Source: Guillardia theta CCMP2712
Taxonomy: Eukaryota; Cryptophyceae; Pyrenomonadales; Geminigeraceae
Direction: 5' to 3'
Length of the DNA stretch: 64,000 bases
Assembly (NCBI RefSeq): GCF_000315625.1
Contig: NW_005434664.1
Span: 295,765-359,764, forward strand
The stretch's first letter is position 1; the number at the start of each line of letters is the position of its first letter. Shown here one piece after another: positions 21,596 through 31,540 of the stretch. The notes under the pieces are model-generated. The model saw only the letters and a program-made list of their open reading frames with translations. It did not search any database and was not told the DNA's origin. The position numbers and the translations under genes were made by a program.

Positions 21596-23920
21596 GGATG
21601 TGATGTTGGCAGAGGTGTTCTATTCCAATCTCCTTTCATCCAGGTGTTCAAGTTCGAAGGTCAATCTCTCCGGCAATATCTCTATGAGACCTCCGTCGAA
21701 GGATCTCTTGTAATCCTCCAATCTCTCGAGCGCTCACCCTCTTTTCCCTCTCCTTGCTCCCCTTCGCTCCTGCCAACTCCACCTCTGCCTCCTTCCCTGC
21801 CTCTACCTCCTCCTCCTCCTCCTCCTCTACCTCCTCCTCCTCCTCCTCCTCCTCCTCCTCCTCCTCCTCCTCCTCCTCCTCCTCCTCCTCCTCCTCCTCG
21901 CTTTCCTCCGATCATTCTCATTTTCTCTCTTGCCTATCCTCTCGCGTTCTCAACTTTCTCCTCTCACTTTCTTGCTTTTGCTATTCAGATCCATTTCCAG
22001 ACATCTCAATTCTGGCGGGACCTCCGGCAGTCCTCGCATGGTCCAAGAATGATTAAGTCCTCTCCTATGGCAAACCCTCAACCTCTTGACTTGATTGTTT
22101 CAGGGAAGTCATGCGCCAGATCTTACAGGGAGTCTCTTTCTGCCATACCAAGAACGTCACTCATAGAGATCTGAAGGTCCTCCTCCTCCTCCTCCTCCTC
22201 CTCCTCTTCATCCTCCTCCTCCTCCTCCTCCTCCTCCCCCTCCTCCTCCTCCTCCTCCTCCTCCTCCTCCTGCTCCTTTTCCTCCTCCTCCGTGCTGCTT
22301 CCGGCTCATCATGCTCACTTCTTCCATGTTCCTTCAGCCCGATAACTTGATCGTTCACGTCCAACTTCCTTCGTGCGGTCCCGTGCAGTCCTTGGAAGAA
22401 GAGAGGTTCAGCATCGTGCTGAAACTTGCTGACTTTGGGAGGTGACGTGAGGAGGGCGGGGAACAAAAGGGAGAGGAGGAAAGGACAGGAAGAGCAGAGC
22501 AGAGCAGAGCAGAGCAGAGCAGAGCAGAGCAGAGGAGGACAGGAGCAACATGGAGAGGAAGGAAGAGAAGTAGTTCAAAGTCTAACGGAGAGTTGCTGTT
22601 GCTCACAGTTGTGCCTTTAGTGCAGTCGATGCTTATTCCGTCGAGCATCTCTACGGGAACAACGGGCCGAGTCAAGAGGCAAGTGGCAGAGGAAGGAAAA
22701 CGGTTGTATGGGAGGGGAGAAATTGTAACGGGGGATGGGAGAGAGGAGGGAGGAGGAGAAGGATGCAGCAGGAGCAGGAGCAGGAGTCAAAGGGAGGAGG
22801 GAGGAGGAGCAGGAGGAGTGACAATGATCATGGTAGGAGGAGACGCTTGACTACGCTCCTCCTGAAGTTCTGTTCGGGGATGGCGTCCCCTGTGCGGCCA
22901 TGCGACCACATTCATACGATCTGGTTTGAAAAAGCAGAGGAGAGGAAGGGGGAGGGAGGAAGAGAGGAAGAGAGTGGTCGGGATGGGGATGTGTGTGTGG
23001 AGGGTGGGGGGGGGGAGTCGGGGCGGCATCGGCAAGAGGAAGGAGGAAGGAGTTGATTGCTGCTGCAGTGGTCTGTCGGGGTGATTTTCCTAGAGATGCT
23101 ACTGGGAACAAGCAAGGTGAACTGAACAAAATGAAAGCAGAGAGGGGAGGAGGGAGGGAGAGGGTGTCGAAGGATGAGTAGGATGGATATGATGATAATG
23201 TCGAGGAGGAGGAGGAGGAAGGTAAAAGTCCTACAGGTGTTTCAGATCGACGGGAGGACGAGAGCTTTCATGACAGTCAAGATGCCCAACGCTCCTTCCA
23301 AGATGATCGAGCAGGTCAAGAGCTATCGGCCAGTCAACCCCCTTACCCATGGCAGGCGTGTCTGCTAAAAGCCTTGATGGAGTACCGCATCTATCCTCCT
23401 CCTCCTCCTCCTCCCTCCTCCTCTCAGGATGCAAGGAGCATCCAAGGTGCCAGCTCTGCCAGCAACGATGAAAATTCTCCATCCTCGCTTGCGGGGGCGC
23501 TCTCCCAATTCGCAAAACAACAGAGTTCTCGGCAAGACGCCATGGAGAAGGAGGAGGAGGAGGAGGAGGAGGAGGAGGAGGCAAGCAACGCATTGCAGGA
23601 AGCGCTGCTGAAGCGGGACCCTCTTGGTATTGGACTGCCCGATAGACAAGCTGTGAGTCGTTCTCCTGCACGAAAACCTGTCTCCACGAACTCCTCCCCC
23701 CCCTTCTCCTCTGCCTCCACCACCACCACCACCACCACCTCCTCCTCCTCCTCCTCCTCCTCCTCCTCCTCCTCCTCCTCCTGCCACCTTGCTCCCCTTC
23801 TTTTCCACTGTCTTAAGTTGCCAGCAGGTCAACCTCCTGCGTAGTCTGCTGCGGTGGAACGCAGAGGAGAGGATCTCAGCAGAAGCTGCCTTGAAGCATC
23901 CCTACTTCGTGGGAAGCTAG
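20712..23920 (+). CDS. Eukaryotic protein kinase, complete catalytic domain over about 10 exons
   Basis: All core kinase motifs can be read in order. Gly-rich loop IGAGAYGEVW and VLKRL lysine in exon 1; EIRLSGMRE helix; AGIPHVCRFIESFEEHANEN; VFKFEGQSLRQYLYE; catalytic loop HTKNVTHRDLK (about 22150); PDNLIV, then KLADFG (about 22435); YGNNGPSQE; LDYAPPEVLFGDG (APE motif, about 22860); WSVGVIFLEMLLGT (about 23070); and the C-lobe end LLRWNAEERISAEAALKHPY with stop at 23918-23920. HRD, DFG and APE are intact, so activity is expected. The N-terminus is strongly acidic (a GAG-encoded Glu run), and an insert with Pro and Glu runs precedes the last exon. Start at 20712 (MYSKRADRLD) is chosen because an upstream in-frame ATG at 20493 overlaps the previous gene. 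Subfamily and substrate are unknown. Confidence 0.85.
21132..21172. repeat. (GAT)n microsatellite in kinase intron
   Basis: About 13 GAT units in an intron of the kinase gene. Confidence 0.95.
21470..21595. repeat. (GGAGCA)n-type purine-rich repeat in kinase intron
   Basis: Repeated GGAGCAGGAGTGGACAA and GGAGCA units. A similar hexanucleotide repeat occurs in the folylpolyglutamate synthase gene (about 54697-54790). Confidence 0.9.
21803..21900. repeat. (CTC)n polypyrimidine tract in kinase intron
   Basis: About 30 nearly pure CTC units. A second tract of the same kind at 22174-22290 fills the next kinase intron. Confidence 0.95.
22174..22290. repeat. (CTC)n polypyrimidine tract in kinase intron
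   Basis: Begins directly at the splice donor after the HRDLK exon, with interruptions by TTC and CCC. Confidence 0.9.
22491..22532. repeat. (AGAGC)n pentanucleotide repeat in kinase intron
   Basis: About eight perfect AGAGC units. Confidence 0.95.
23719..23783. repeat. (CAC)n/(CTC)n compound repeat in kinase gene
   Basis: About six CAC units followed by more than ten CTC units, in the last kinase intron. Confidence 0.9.
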
Positions 23921-24115
23921 AACTTCAGTCGGGGGGGAAGAAGTGAGAAGGAGTGGAAGCCGGAGGAAGAAATTTCAAGAGTCTTCGTGCATTTCTTACA
24001 AGCCTCTACCAAATCGATTCCCTAAACCACCAGGAAAGAAATAGAGAGGGAGGAGGAAAATCAATTCCCAATCCCTACTCTGCAAGGTCCGTTAACACAG
24101 CCGAAAGAATATGTC

Positions 24116-24165
24116 TCCTCCTCCTCCTCCTCCTCCTCCTCCTCCTCCTCTTGCTCCTCTTGCTC
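24116..24165. repeat. (CTC)n tract between kinase and M13 peptidase
   Basis: Lies in the short region between the two convergent stop codons (23920 and 24245), with no gene of its own. Confidence 0.9.
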
Positions 24166-24244
24166 CTGCTCCTCCTCTCTGCTCATCCTGCACCTGGATC
24201 CCTCGCTGCTCTCACCCGCCACACATGTACAATCTTCATCCTCC

Positions 24245-26617
24245 TCACCACACGTCGCATCGCTCAGCGGGCGCCATGGGCGATCCTCGAGGGCACTGGA
24301 ACACCTCAGCAAAGGGGGCGAACTGGCTGAGGGCGCCGAGGACGCGGAACTTATTGGGGGCATGCGGGTCAGTGAGGACCTGGTTCAGTACTCCCTTCTT
24401 CCTCTCCACTGTACACCAAGTCTGTGCGAAGGCCGTGAAGAACACGCGCTTCTCCTCAGGCTGCCTCTCCTTCGCCGCCATGAACGCCTGGTAGGAGAAC
24501 TTGAGTCCCCCGGCGTCCGCCATGTCCTCCCCCAGCGTCAGGTTCCCGTTCACGTGCCGGTACGCGACGGAGTAGGAGTCGAACAGCCGGGCGACGCAGC
24601 TGCTCCTCTCCTTGAACTTCTCCACCGTCTCCTTGTCCCACCAGTCATGCAGCGATCCCCTCTCGTCGTACTCCCTCCCGCTGTCGTCGAACCCGTGCGT
24701 CATCTCATGCCCTAGCACGCTCCCGATGCTCCCGTAGTTCCTGGCGTCCGGGTTGGAGGCGTCAAAGAAGGGCGCCTGCAGGATCCCAGCAGGGATCCAG
24801 AGCCCGTTGTTGTTGGGCCCGTAAAAGGCGTTGACCTCGGTCGGAGTGCTTCCACCCCAGCTCCTCCTCTTGGGCGCCTCGTTCATCTTGCGGAAGTCAC
24901 GATCCACCGCCTTGCGGTTCACCAGCAGGTAGTTGGAGAAGTAGTCCGACCCCAGCAGGCCATCCAGGTCCCTGCTCTCCACCGGCCAGTCTGCCTTCCC
25001 GTCCTTGTCCGTGGGCCAGGCCACCTGGAAGAACATCTTCTCTAGCTTCGACTGCGCCGCCAGCCGGTCGTCGGGCGACATCCACCCTTCCTTTTTCAGG
25101 CTCTCCAGGAAGCGACTCCGGATGCCCTCCAGCATCTCCAGCGCCGCCTGCCTGTTGGCAACGTGGAACACCTTGTCCACATACAGCTTCGCTGCCGGCC
25201 AGGCTACGTCCGAGGTGGTGCTGTAGTAGCACTTGCGGGGGCGAGGGTTCTTCTGCTGGATGCCGTAGAGGTCCTTGCTGTACTCCACCATGACGTCGAT
25301 GAAGTCGGCGGAGAGGTAGACCGCTGCCCCCTTGATCACGTTCCATCGCAGCTTCGCCTTGATCGCCTCTAATGAAGTATCCTTGAGCATCTGCTCCAGC
25401 CCGTCGAAGTACTTCTCGTCGCGCAACAGGAGCACGAGGCCCTTGTCAGTCCCGACCTCCAGCAGGCTCGGGTAGTCTGACTCGCACACCTTTGCGCTGC
25501 CGTCAGGTGGGCTGGTGCAGGAGGAGAGCTTTTGCAGCCATGTCCGCCACGGCCATGATGGCGTCTGCTGCTCCAACACCTCAACAGTGATGGGCTTGCC
25601 ATGGTCATGCCGCTCCTTGTCTCGGTCGGTCGAGTACTTGGCGATCCTCGTCTCGAGGTCCAGCACCATCTTGGCCTCTTTCTCCGCGTCCTCGCGGCCC
25701 ACAAGCTTGAAGAACTTGGCTGCAACCTCCACCAGCTTCTTTCTGTGCCCCTCCATCTCATCCGAGTCCTCAGTGTAGTACGTCTTGTCGGGGAGGGAGT
25801 AAGAGCCGGGACCAACGTTGAACGACTTGGTGCTGGAGTCTCTGGGGTTGGACGAGATGTACCACGAGAACAGCACGTCGATGTCTTGCTTGTTCAGCTC
25901 CGTCACGACATGAACCAGGGACGACACGTCCTTGACGGAGTCGATCAGGTTCAGCCATGGCGCCAGCGGCTTCGCTCCCAGGGAGTTAACACGATCCTCA
26001 TCCATGCACGAGCGGAAGTAGAGGCCGGCAGGCCCGGGGTCCGTCTTGAACAGCTCCGTCTCCGACTCCCGGACCATCTTGTCGGCATAATCCCAGCTGA
26101 GGCTCTTGGAGGACTTGAACTTCGGGATATCTTGGTGCGTGGCATCGTAGTTGCCGCATGCAAACTCATAGAAGTCGTCGCAGGGATCAACATCCGCGTT
26201 GATCGCGTCCCTCATGTCCTGCGGGAAGCCAGAGATCTGGAGACGAGTGGCTACGCTCTCCGCTCCCTGGGAGATCTTCTTGCTTCCTATCTGATCCTCC
26301 ACGAACCAGATGTCCTGGAGGCGCTTGATGAAGTTGATGCTTCCATCTCCATCCACCATGGCCTTCTCGAACCCTCGCTTCAGCGCATCTTGGTCTTCCT
26401 GCGGCCCTTTCTTGGAGGGATCGACGTTCGCATCATCTTTCCAGAGCTTCTGGCTTTTCTCCAGCAGCATTGAGCCAACTTTACCCATGAGCGATGAGCT
26501 CTTATCCCCTTCTCCCATTCTCTCTCCTTCTCTTCCTCCCACGCTCAGCATCACGAGCGCCGCCAAGGCGACAGCAGAAGCTATTCCCACTGCCCACCGC
26601 ATTTTCGCCCGAAACAA
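24245..26617 (-). CDS. M13-family (neprilysin/endothelin-converting-enzyme-like) zinc metallopeptidase, type II membrane protein
   Basis: Single uninterrupted 790-residue frame, close to the 700-770 usual for the family. Residues about 9-27 form an N-terminal transmembrane anchor, with the catalytic part on the lumenal or extracellular side. The M13 N-terminal signature DPCDDFYEFACGNYDATHQD is present. The substrate-binding NAFY motif precedes the zinc site HEMTH (about residues 637-641), and the third zinc ligand lies in GEDMADAGG (Glu about 697; usually GENIAD, so Asn is replaced by Asp). The C-terminal Cys-x-x-Trp is conserved (ERCDVW at the very end). All catalytic residues are intact, so it is probably an active oligopeptidase. 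It stands out by having no intron and a highly GC-rich third codon position, unlike its neighbours, which may indicate retroposition or lateral transfer. Specific substrate unknown. Confidence 0.95.
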   Translation of the reverse strand: MFRAKMRWAVGIASAVALAALVMLSVGGREGERMGEGDKSSSLMGKVGSMLLEKSQKLWKDDANVDPSKKGPQEDQDALKRGFEKAMVDGDGSINFIKRLQDIWFVEDQIGSKKISQGAESVATRLQISGFPQDMRDAINADVDPCDDFYEFACGNYDATHQDIPKFKSSKSLSWDYADKMVRESETELFKTDPGPAGLYFRSCMDEDRVNSLGAKPLAPWLNLIDSVKDVSSLVHVVTELNKQDIDVLFSWYISSNPRDSSTKSFNVGPGSYSLPDKTYYTEDSDEMEGHRKKLVEVAAKFFKLVGREDAEKEAKMVLDLETRIAKYSTDRDKERHDHGKPITVEVLEQQTPSWPWRTWLQKLSSCTSPPDGSAKVCESDYPSLLEVGTDKGLVLLLRDEKYFDGLEQMLKDTSLEAIKAKLRWNVIKGAAVYLSADFIDVMVEYSKDLYGIQQKNPRPRKCYYSTTSDVAWPAAKLYVDKVFHVANRQAALEMLEGIRSRFLESLKKEGWMSPDDRLAAQSKLEKMFFQVAWPTDKDGKADWPVESRDLDGLLGSDYFSNYLLVNRKAVDRDFRKMNEAPKRRSWGGSTPTEVNAFYGPNNNGLWIPAGILQAPFFDASNPDARNYGSIGSVLGHEMTHGFDDSGREYDERGSLHDWWDKETVEKFKERSSCVARLFDSYSVAYRHVNGNLTLGEDMADAGGLKFSYQAFMAAKERQPEEKRVFFTAFAQTWCTVERKKGVLNQVLTDPHAPNKFRVLGALSQFAPFAEVFQCPRGSPMAPAERCDVW

Positions 26618-26654
26618 TCCCAGCGGACCCCTACAACATGAACCCTTACCCAGT

Positions 26655-27450
26655 ATTCATCATTACCCCACCCCATGAATACAGATAAATGTCTGTCCCA
26701 AGAACCGGTAATATTGTCCATGACCCACCCTTCTTTTACCCACTACCCCGTCCGAGCTCCTGCTCTATTTCGGCTGAGGAAAGCGGTTACGGGGAGTAAA
26801 GATACGTTACATAATACATGGTTGCATTCGCAACGGCTATAACTGTTCCGAACCGTTCTTGAAGAGACGGCTGCCTCTTCGCACCGCGGGGAATGAGGCG
26901 GAGGGAAACTTGAGCACGATGGCAGAGGAGGGGTGGGAAGATGGAAGAGAGGAGACGGGAAGGGGGAGGGCAGGAAGGCAGGAAATGGTGGGCAAGCAGC
27001 GGGAAGCAGCGGGAAGCAGGCAGAAGAACGGCAGAAGGACGGGGATGGTAACCATGATGCACGGGAACGGCATGTGCTGGAGAGTAGGAAAGAAGCAGTT
27101 GAATGCTCCTGTACGGAAGAAGCAGATTACGGAGACCATGATGAAAAAAAAGAATCGAGCACAGAGGGAGGTAATTCGAGGAGCGAGTCGAACAGAGAGA
27201 AGAAATGGCAAAAGCATCTGTTAAGATGAAGCCGGTGCCGCTGCCAATCGTTGTCAAATAGTAGTATTCGATAAGATGTGTCTTCGGTTCTAGATCAGGA
27301 GGGAGTGAGTCTTGGTTCACAGCAAGATAGAAAGTTACGATGTTGTTGAAATTCAGGTTTTTTCCTTGAGAACAATCACATTTTGACACTCGATAAGAAC
27401 TAGCAACTCTAGGAGAACTAGCAACTTGTTAGTGTGGTGCCTTGTGCGAT
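26655..27450. other. Intergenic, CCACCC-rich patch then no supported gene
   Basis: 26655-26760 shows the CCACCC/TACCC texture of the low-complexity blocks. From 26850 to 27230 there are open frames on both strands without domains; I could not support either. Confidence 0.4.
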
Positions 27451-27536
27451 GAATGAGTGTGGGAGGTGGCCTTCAAACGCTCAGCGATATCGAGCTTGTC
27501 GAACCAACTTGTTCTGATGTGTTTCTAAACAGGACA

Positions 27537-27967
27537 ATGATTCTTCAGTCCCTTCTCTTCACCAAGCTCGGTGCTCCTTTTGAGACTCCCTCTGGAGGCG
27601 CTTGGGATGACCAGATCACCTACAACTTCACCACTGATCCCGAGTACACCGACAACGGCTACGTCAAGCACTACACTGACCTGTGAGAATATTTCCCGTC
27701 CTCCCTCTCCTCTCCTGGTTCCTTCTCACCCTGTTGTCCGTTCCCTAAATCATGGTCTCCTTCTCCTTCTTCACTATTACACATCTTCCTCCCTCCATCC
27801 CTGTTCATGTCATTCGCTCACTTCCATTCAGCTGGAGCCCGGCATGGCAGCACATGGACAACCTCGACCACATCCGCCCCTCCATGGGAGTTCCTTCCTG
27901 GGACGCTCCTTCCCAGTGGAACCTCCCCGGACGCGCGTTCCCTGGCCCTGCCGCTGACAAGTTGTAA
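27537..27967 (+). CDS. Small two-exon protein of unknown function
   Basis: Start ATG at 27537, directly after an AG that may end a 5'-UTR intron. Exon 1 encodes MILQSLLFTKLGAPFETPSG and ends HYTDL at 27684 before a GTGAGA donor. Exon 2, after a CATTCAG acceptor near 27831, encodes PAWQHMDNLDHIRPSMGVPS and NLPGRAFPGPAADKL, stop at 27965-27967. The protein is about 95 residues, rich in Trp, Tyr, Pro and Asp, with no membrane segment. Codon use is strongly biased to C-ending codons, suggesting high expression. No family recognised; a subunit of an organellar complex is one possibility, but this is speculation. Confidence 0.55.
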
Positions 27968-28268
27968 GTTTGGTTGGAGACTTGCGATTTTTTGAGAATT
28001 TTAAAGATTGAGATCTTGTGATATCATTCAAGGGTGGGGGGGGGGGGGGGGAGGATTGTACAAAGAATATCGAGGATGATGAGGGACGAGAGGAAGAAGG
28101 AGAGGAGACGGATGGCGAAGGTCAAGATCGTTGCCCAAGACTCTCCTGGTCTTGGCTCTGCAACTGCATGAGGATCTCGTGCAGTCGCTGGTTCGTTGCG
28201 CTGTGCTCGCGCTCGCTGGTCCAGAAGTGTCACCACCATCACCATCCTCCTGTCCTCCCTGCCTCTCG

Positions 28269-30946
28269 CTACCTGATCTCACTCTCAGCCTCGTGGAGCA
28301 TCTGGCTGTACTGCTTCGCAAGGTCCTCCAGCTCTCTCGAGTGAGTGAGCATCCCCTCCTCTAGCACAGTGTTCTCCATCTCCCTCAGGGTGGTGGTCTG
28401 CCGCAGCATCAGGACGAGAGAAGATGCTGCATTTAGTCGCACCTCGAACATGGTGATGATGTCACTCAGGACGTCGCCGAACTCAATCTGGACGTCGATG
28501 AGCTCCTGGAGGTGCGTGAGGAGCGGAGAGCAGCGACAAGTCCACTCACTCTCAGCATGGCGGAGATGAGGACGCGCTGGTCCCCCTTGATCTTCTCCTG
28601 CTCTCTTGTGAGCAAGCACTAGGGCAGCGAGATGGCAGACCTCCTTCTCTATCCTCGTAAGCATCCCTCGGTTGCGACTCGCGATCCTCTGAATCTCCTG
28701 CAGGCATGCAAGGTTAGGAGGGAGGGGGAGATCGTGAAGATGGGGAAGTGACAGCAGCGAAGGAGGAGGAAGAATGTTGTGGGAGGTGGAAGAAGGGGAA
28801 GGGAGGGAAGAGGGAGAAGAGGAGGACGGTTGATTCAAGCAAGGCAGAGACGACAAGACCTGTTCGTGTATCTCTTCGAGCATGATGAGCCGCTCCTGCA
28901 TCTCCTCCACCCTGCCATGCCATCACAAGGAGCAGGATCGGACGAGCTCATGCTCTTGCCGGACTAGAGGAACGCTGACGTTCTTGAGGCCCTTGAGCTC
29001 TGCTGTGATGACCCTCAGGTTCTCTTGAGCAACGCTCTGCTCGAGGTCTTCGATCTTCCTCTCCAGCAGCTCCTCCCTGGCCTGAGCTTGTGCGCTGGTG
29101 GAGCGTCAGAGAGAGGAGCGCGAGGTCTGCGAGGCCTCACAGGGCGTTCTGAAGGTTCGTGACGTGATGCTCGTGTCGGTTCTTGAGCTCGAGGATCTGC
29201 TTGTTGAAAGCTTCCTTCTCAGCTGAAGTCTTGCTGTTCATGTACTTGAGCATCGCCTTCCGCTCCTGCAAGCTTTGTCAGGCAGCAGCATCACTCGCAG
29301 CTGCTCTCCACATTCTCCATCTTGTACAAGCGGTTGTATAAAGTCTGAGCCTCCCGGGCGATCTGTGTTTTTGCTGTCGACAGCCAAGTCAGAGAAAGCC
29401 GAAGAGAGTCTTGGGAGAGGTCAGGAGGCACAAGGCAGACCTGAGGCAACTTTTTCTATCTGGTTGCTGTGGAGGGTGGCAGCGAACTGAAGGGACTTTG
29501 ACGCTTCTTGGAAACCTGCTTTCAACCTGCGGGCCATCAGAACCACTTCTAATGTTCGCAAGAACAAACCAACCTCTCCATGTCATTCGAAGTTCTTTCA
29601 AGATCAGCCTTCAGCTTGTCGATGACCTGGTTCCTCGATGATATTTGGAGCTGCAAATGAATGTCAGCAAGATTGAAAACCAAGATGTCAAACACCTCAA
29701 GCTCTTTGTTTTGACTTGTCAACTTGTCTCTTTCGAGGGTTCTCAGCGCAAAGTCATGCTTGAGGTTGTTGAGGTCTTGTTCGATGACGTGCAGGTTGCC
29801 GTTAGATTGCTTCTTCTCAATCTCCAAATCGAGCTCGAGACGCCTGATCACCGACTGATATTCCGCATTCGTGCTTGTTAGCTGGGAGATCTTTTCTTTG
29901 TAGTTGGTCAGGTTCTGATCTGCATTCAACACCATCTGATCCAGTTTGTGGTTGCTCGACTTTAGAGTCTCAATGTTCTTCATCAGCTCTTCGACCTCCC
30001 TCTGGTGTCTCAACCTCTCCTCCTCCAGCTGATGTTGTAACGTCGGCGATATGTCGCGGCCTCGCTCATCCAGCTGCATCTGAGTGACGCTCTGCCGGGA
30101 CAGAGAGGGGAGTTTTACATCCTCCTTGAGCAATCGTGTGTTTTCTTTCCGCAGGTTCCGGTCCGTGGCGAGGATGTGCTCGATGTGGTACTGGAGGTCA
30201 ACCAGCCGATGCTCACAGAGGGAGACAGTCTGGTCCAGCCGTGAAAGTTGCTCCGGCAACATGCTGCCCGGTTGAGCTGCAGAGCCCTCACTGCTCACAT
30301 CTGCCGTCTCATGCAAGGCCTCCTCGACATCCAGCAGAAGGACTCTCCTTCCTTCTTGCTGCTTTGAACTGGAAGCCTTGGCTGAAGGCAAATTTGACGT
30401 GGAAGAAGCTTCTCTCTGAGCATTCTGAACGCTTTGATGATTGACGAGCTCATGGCTGAGTTGCTCTTTCTGCATCAGCAGTATCGAGTTCATCGTCAAG
30501 ATCTTATCGTGCTCCAGCTCCATCTCCATGAGCTTGTGAGATTCTTTCTTCCTGATCTCTAGCTCTTCTTCCAGAGTCATCAGTTTACTCTGCAGGAGAG
30601 ACTTCTCATAGGACAGCTTGTGGAGCTGCTGCATGTAATCCTCGTTCAACCTTGCGCAATCATCGAGAGATTTGTTTGAACTCTCGAGTTGCATACTGAG
30701 GCCCCTTATCGATCTATCCAGTCCATCTATCACCTTGTCTTTCTCGCTCAATTTTGAGTTCACAAACGAGAGTTCTCTCTTCAGCTGGCTCGTATTTGAC
30801 ATCTCCCACTCAAGCTGGTTCTGTAGAGATCTACATCTCTCCATCAGCTTTGCCACCTCCCCCTCCGCCATCGCCGCCCTGCTCCTTGGCTCCTTCGACA
30901 TTGCTTCCTGCATCGCAAAACAGTCCTGTTTAGTTTGCTGTATCAA
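28269..30946 (-). CDS. Long coiled-coil protein
   Basis: The start at 30946 opens a nearly 450-codon first coding stretch with almost continuous heptads (AKLMERCRSLQNQLEWEMSN, LTNYKEKISQLTSTNAEYQS). A 45-nt in-frame intron follows KELE at about 29650-29695. Further exons continue the coil: KAGFQEASKSLQFAATLHSN (29490), REAQTLYNRLYKMENVESS (29330), ERKAMLKYMNSKTSAEKEAF (29230), REELLERKIEDLEQSVAQEN (29060) and EIQRIASRNRGMLTRIEKEV (28690). The last exon reads IEFGDVLSDIITMFEVRLNA and ends HEAESEIR at 28269. No membrane segment or motor domain is seen. The total is about 800 residues. Coiled-coil structure suggests a structural or centrosome/flagellum-type role, but the family is not recognised. 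Confidence 0.75.
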
Positions 30947-30949
30947 TCT

Positions 30950-31540
30950 GATATCAAACTGTCATGTTGACGCCTCCCTCTTGGGAATTCACACCTCTCC
31001 TATTCAACAAAGACGAATCTTCTAATTTGAGTCACAAAATCGACAAAGACGGTGGGGTACATGTGACTCACTTCCAGCTACTCATCTCCACCATGGCGCA
31101 TGTAAATGCATCCTGTCTCATCCACACATCTCCGTTCCTGCATGGCGCCTGCTGCTTTCTGCTTCCTCGATGCTCCTCGCGCTCCCATCAGCAACAAAGC
31201 ATGTCCCTCTTCCGGGCGCAGCGATGCTGTAACGGCTGTTACGTTTTAAAAAAACGTTTTACAGACTCTCTTACTAGGCTGAAGGACAAAACCGCCGGCC
31301 CGGACTCTACTACACTGTGACACTACTAGTAGGCTGGCCCGACCGCCGCGCAGGCGGCTCCGAGCACGGGCCGGGCCGGCCGGTATGGCACTGCCGCAGT
31401 CACCATCTCGTACCATCACGGTGCCGGACGGTGGCAACTGCACTCACTGCGGGCGGCAGCGCATGACTTGGCATACCGTACTAGCTACGGTGAATGACTC
31501 ATGAGACTCATCATTGCGTAATAATCAATCAGTAACCGGG
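30950..31540. other. Intergenic with GC-rich patch (31295-31470)
   Basis: Divergent from the coiled-coil gene start. 31295-31470 belongs to the GGCC/GTGAC-rich class. No gene seen. Confidence 0.5.

Noticed and set aside
21682-21921. Poly-Gly open frame on the minus strand (and poly-Pro, poly-Ser frames on the plus strand)
   Set aside because: Produced by the intronic (CTC)n tract of the kinase gene.
26787-27389. 200-codon minus-strand frame with hydrophobic stretches
   Set aside because: No start context, no domain, irregular composition, and an equally long frame on the other strand; coding not supportable.
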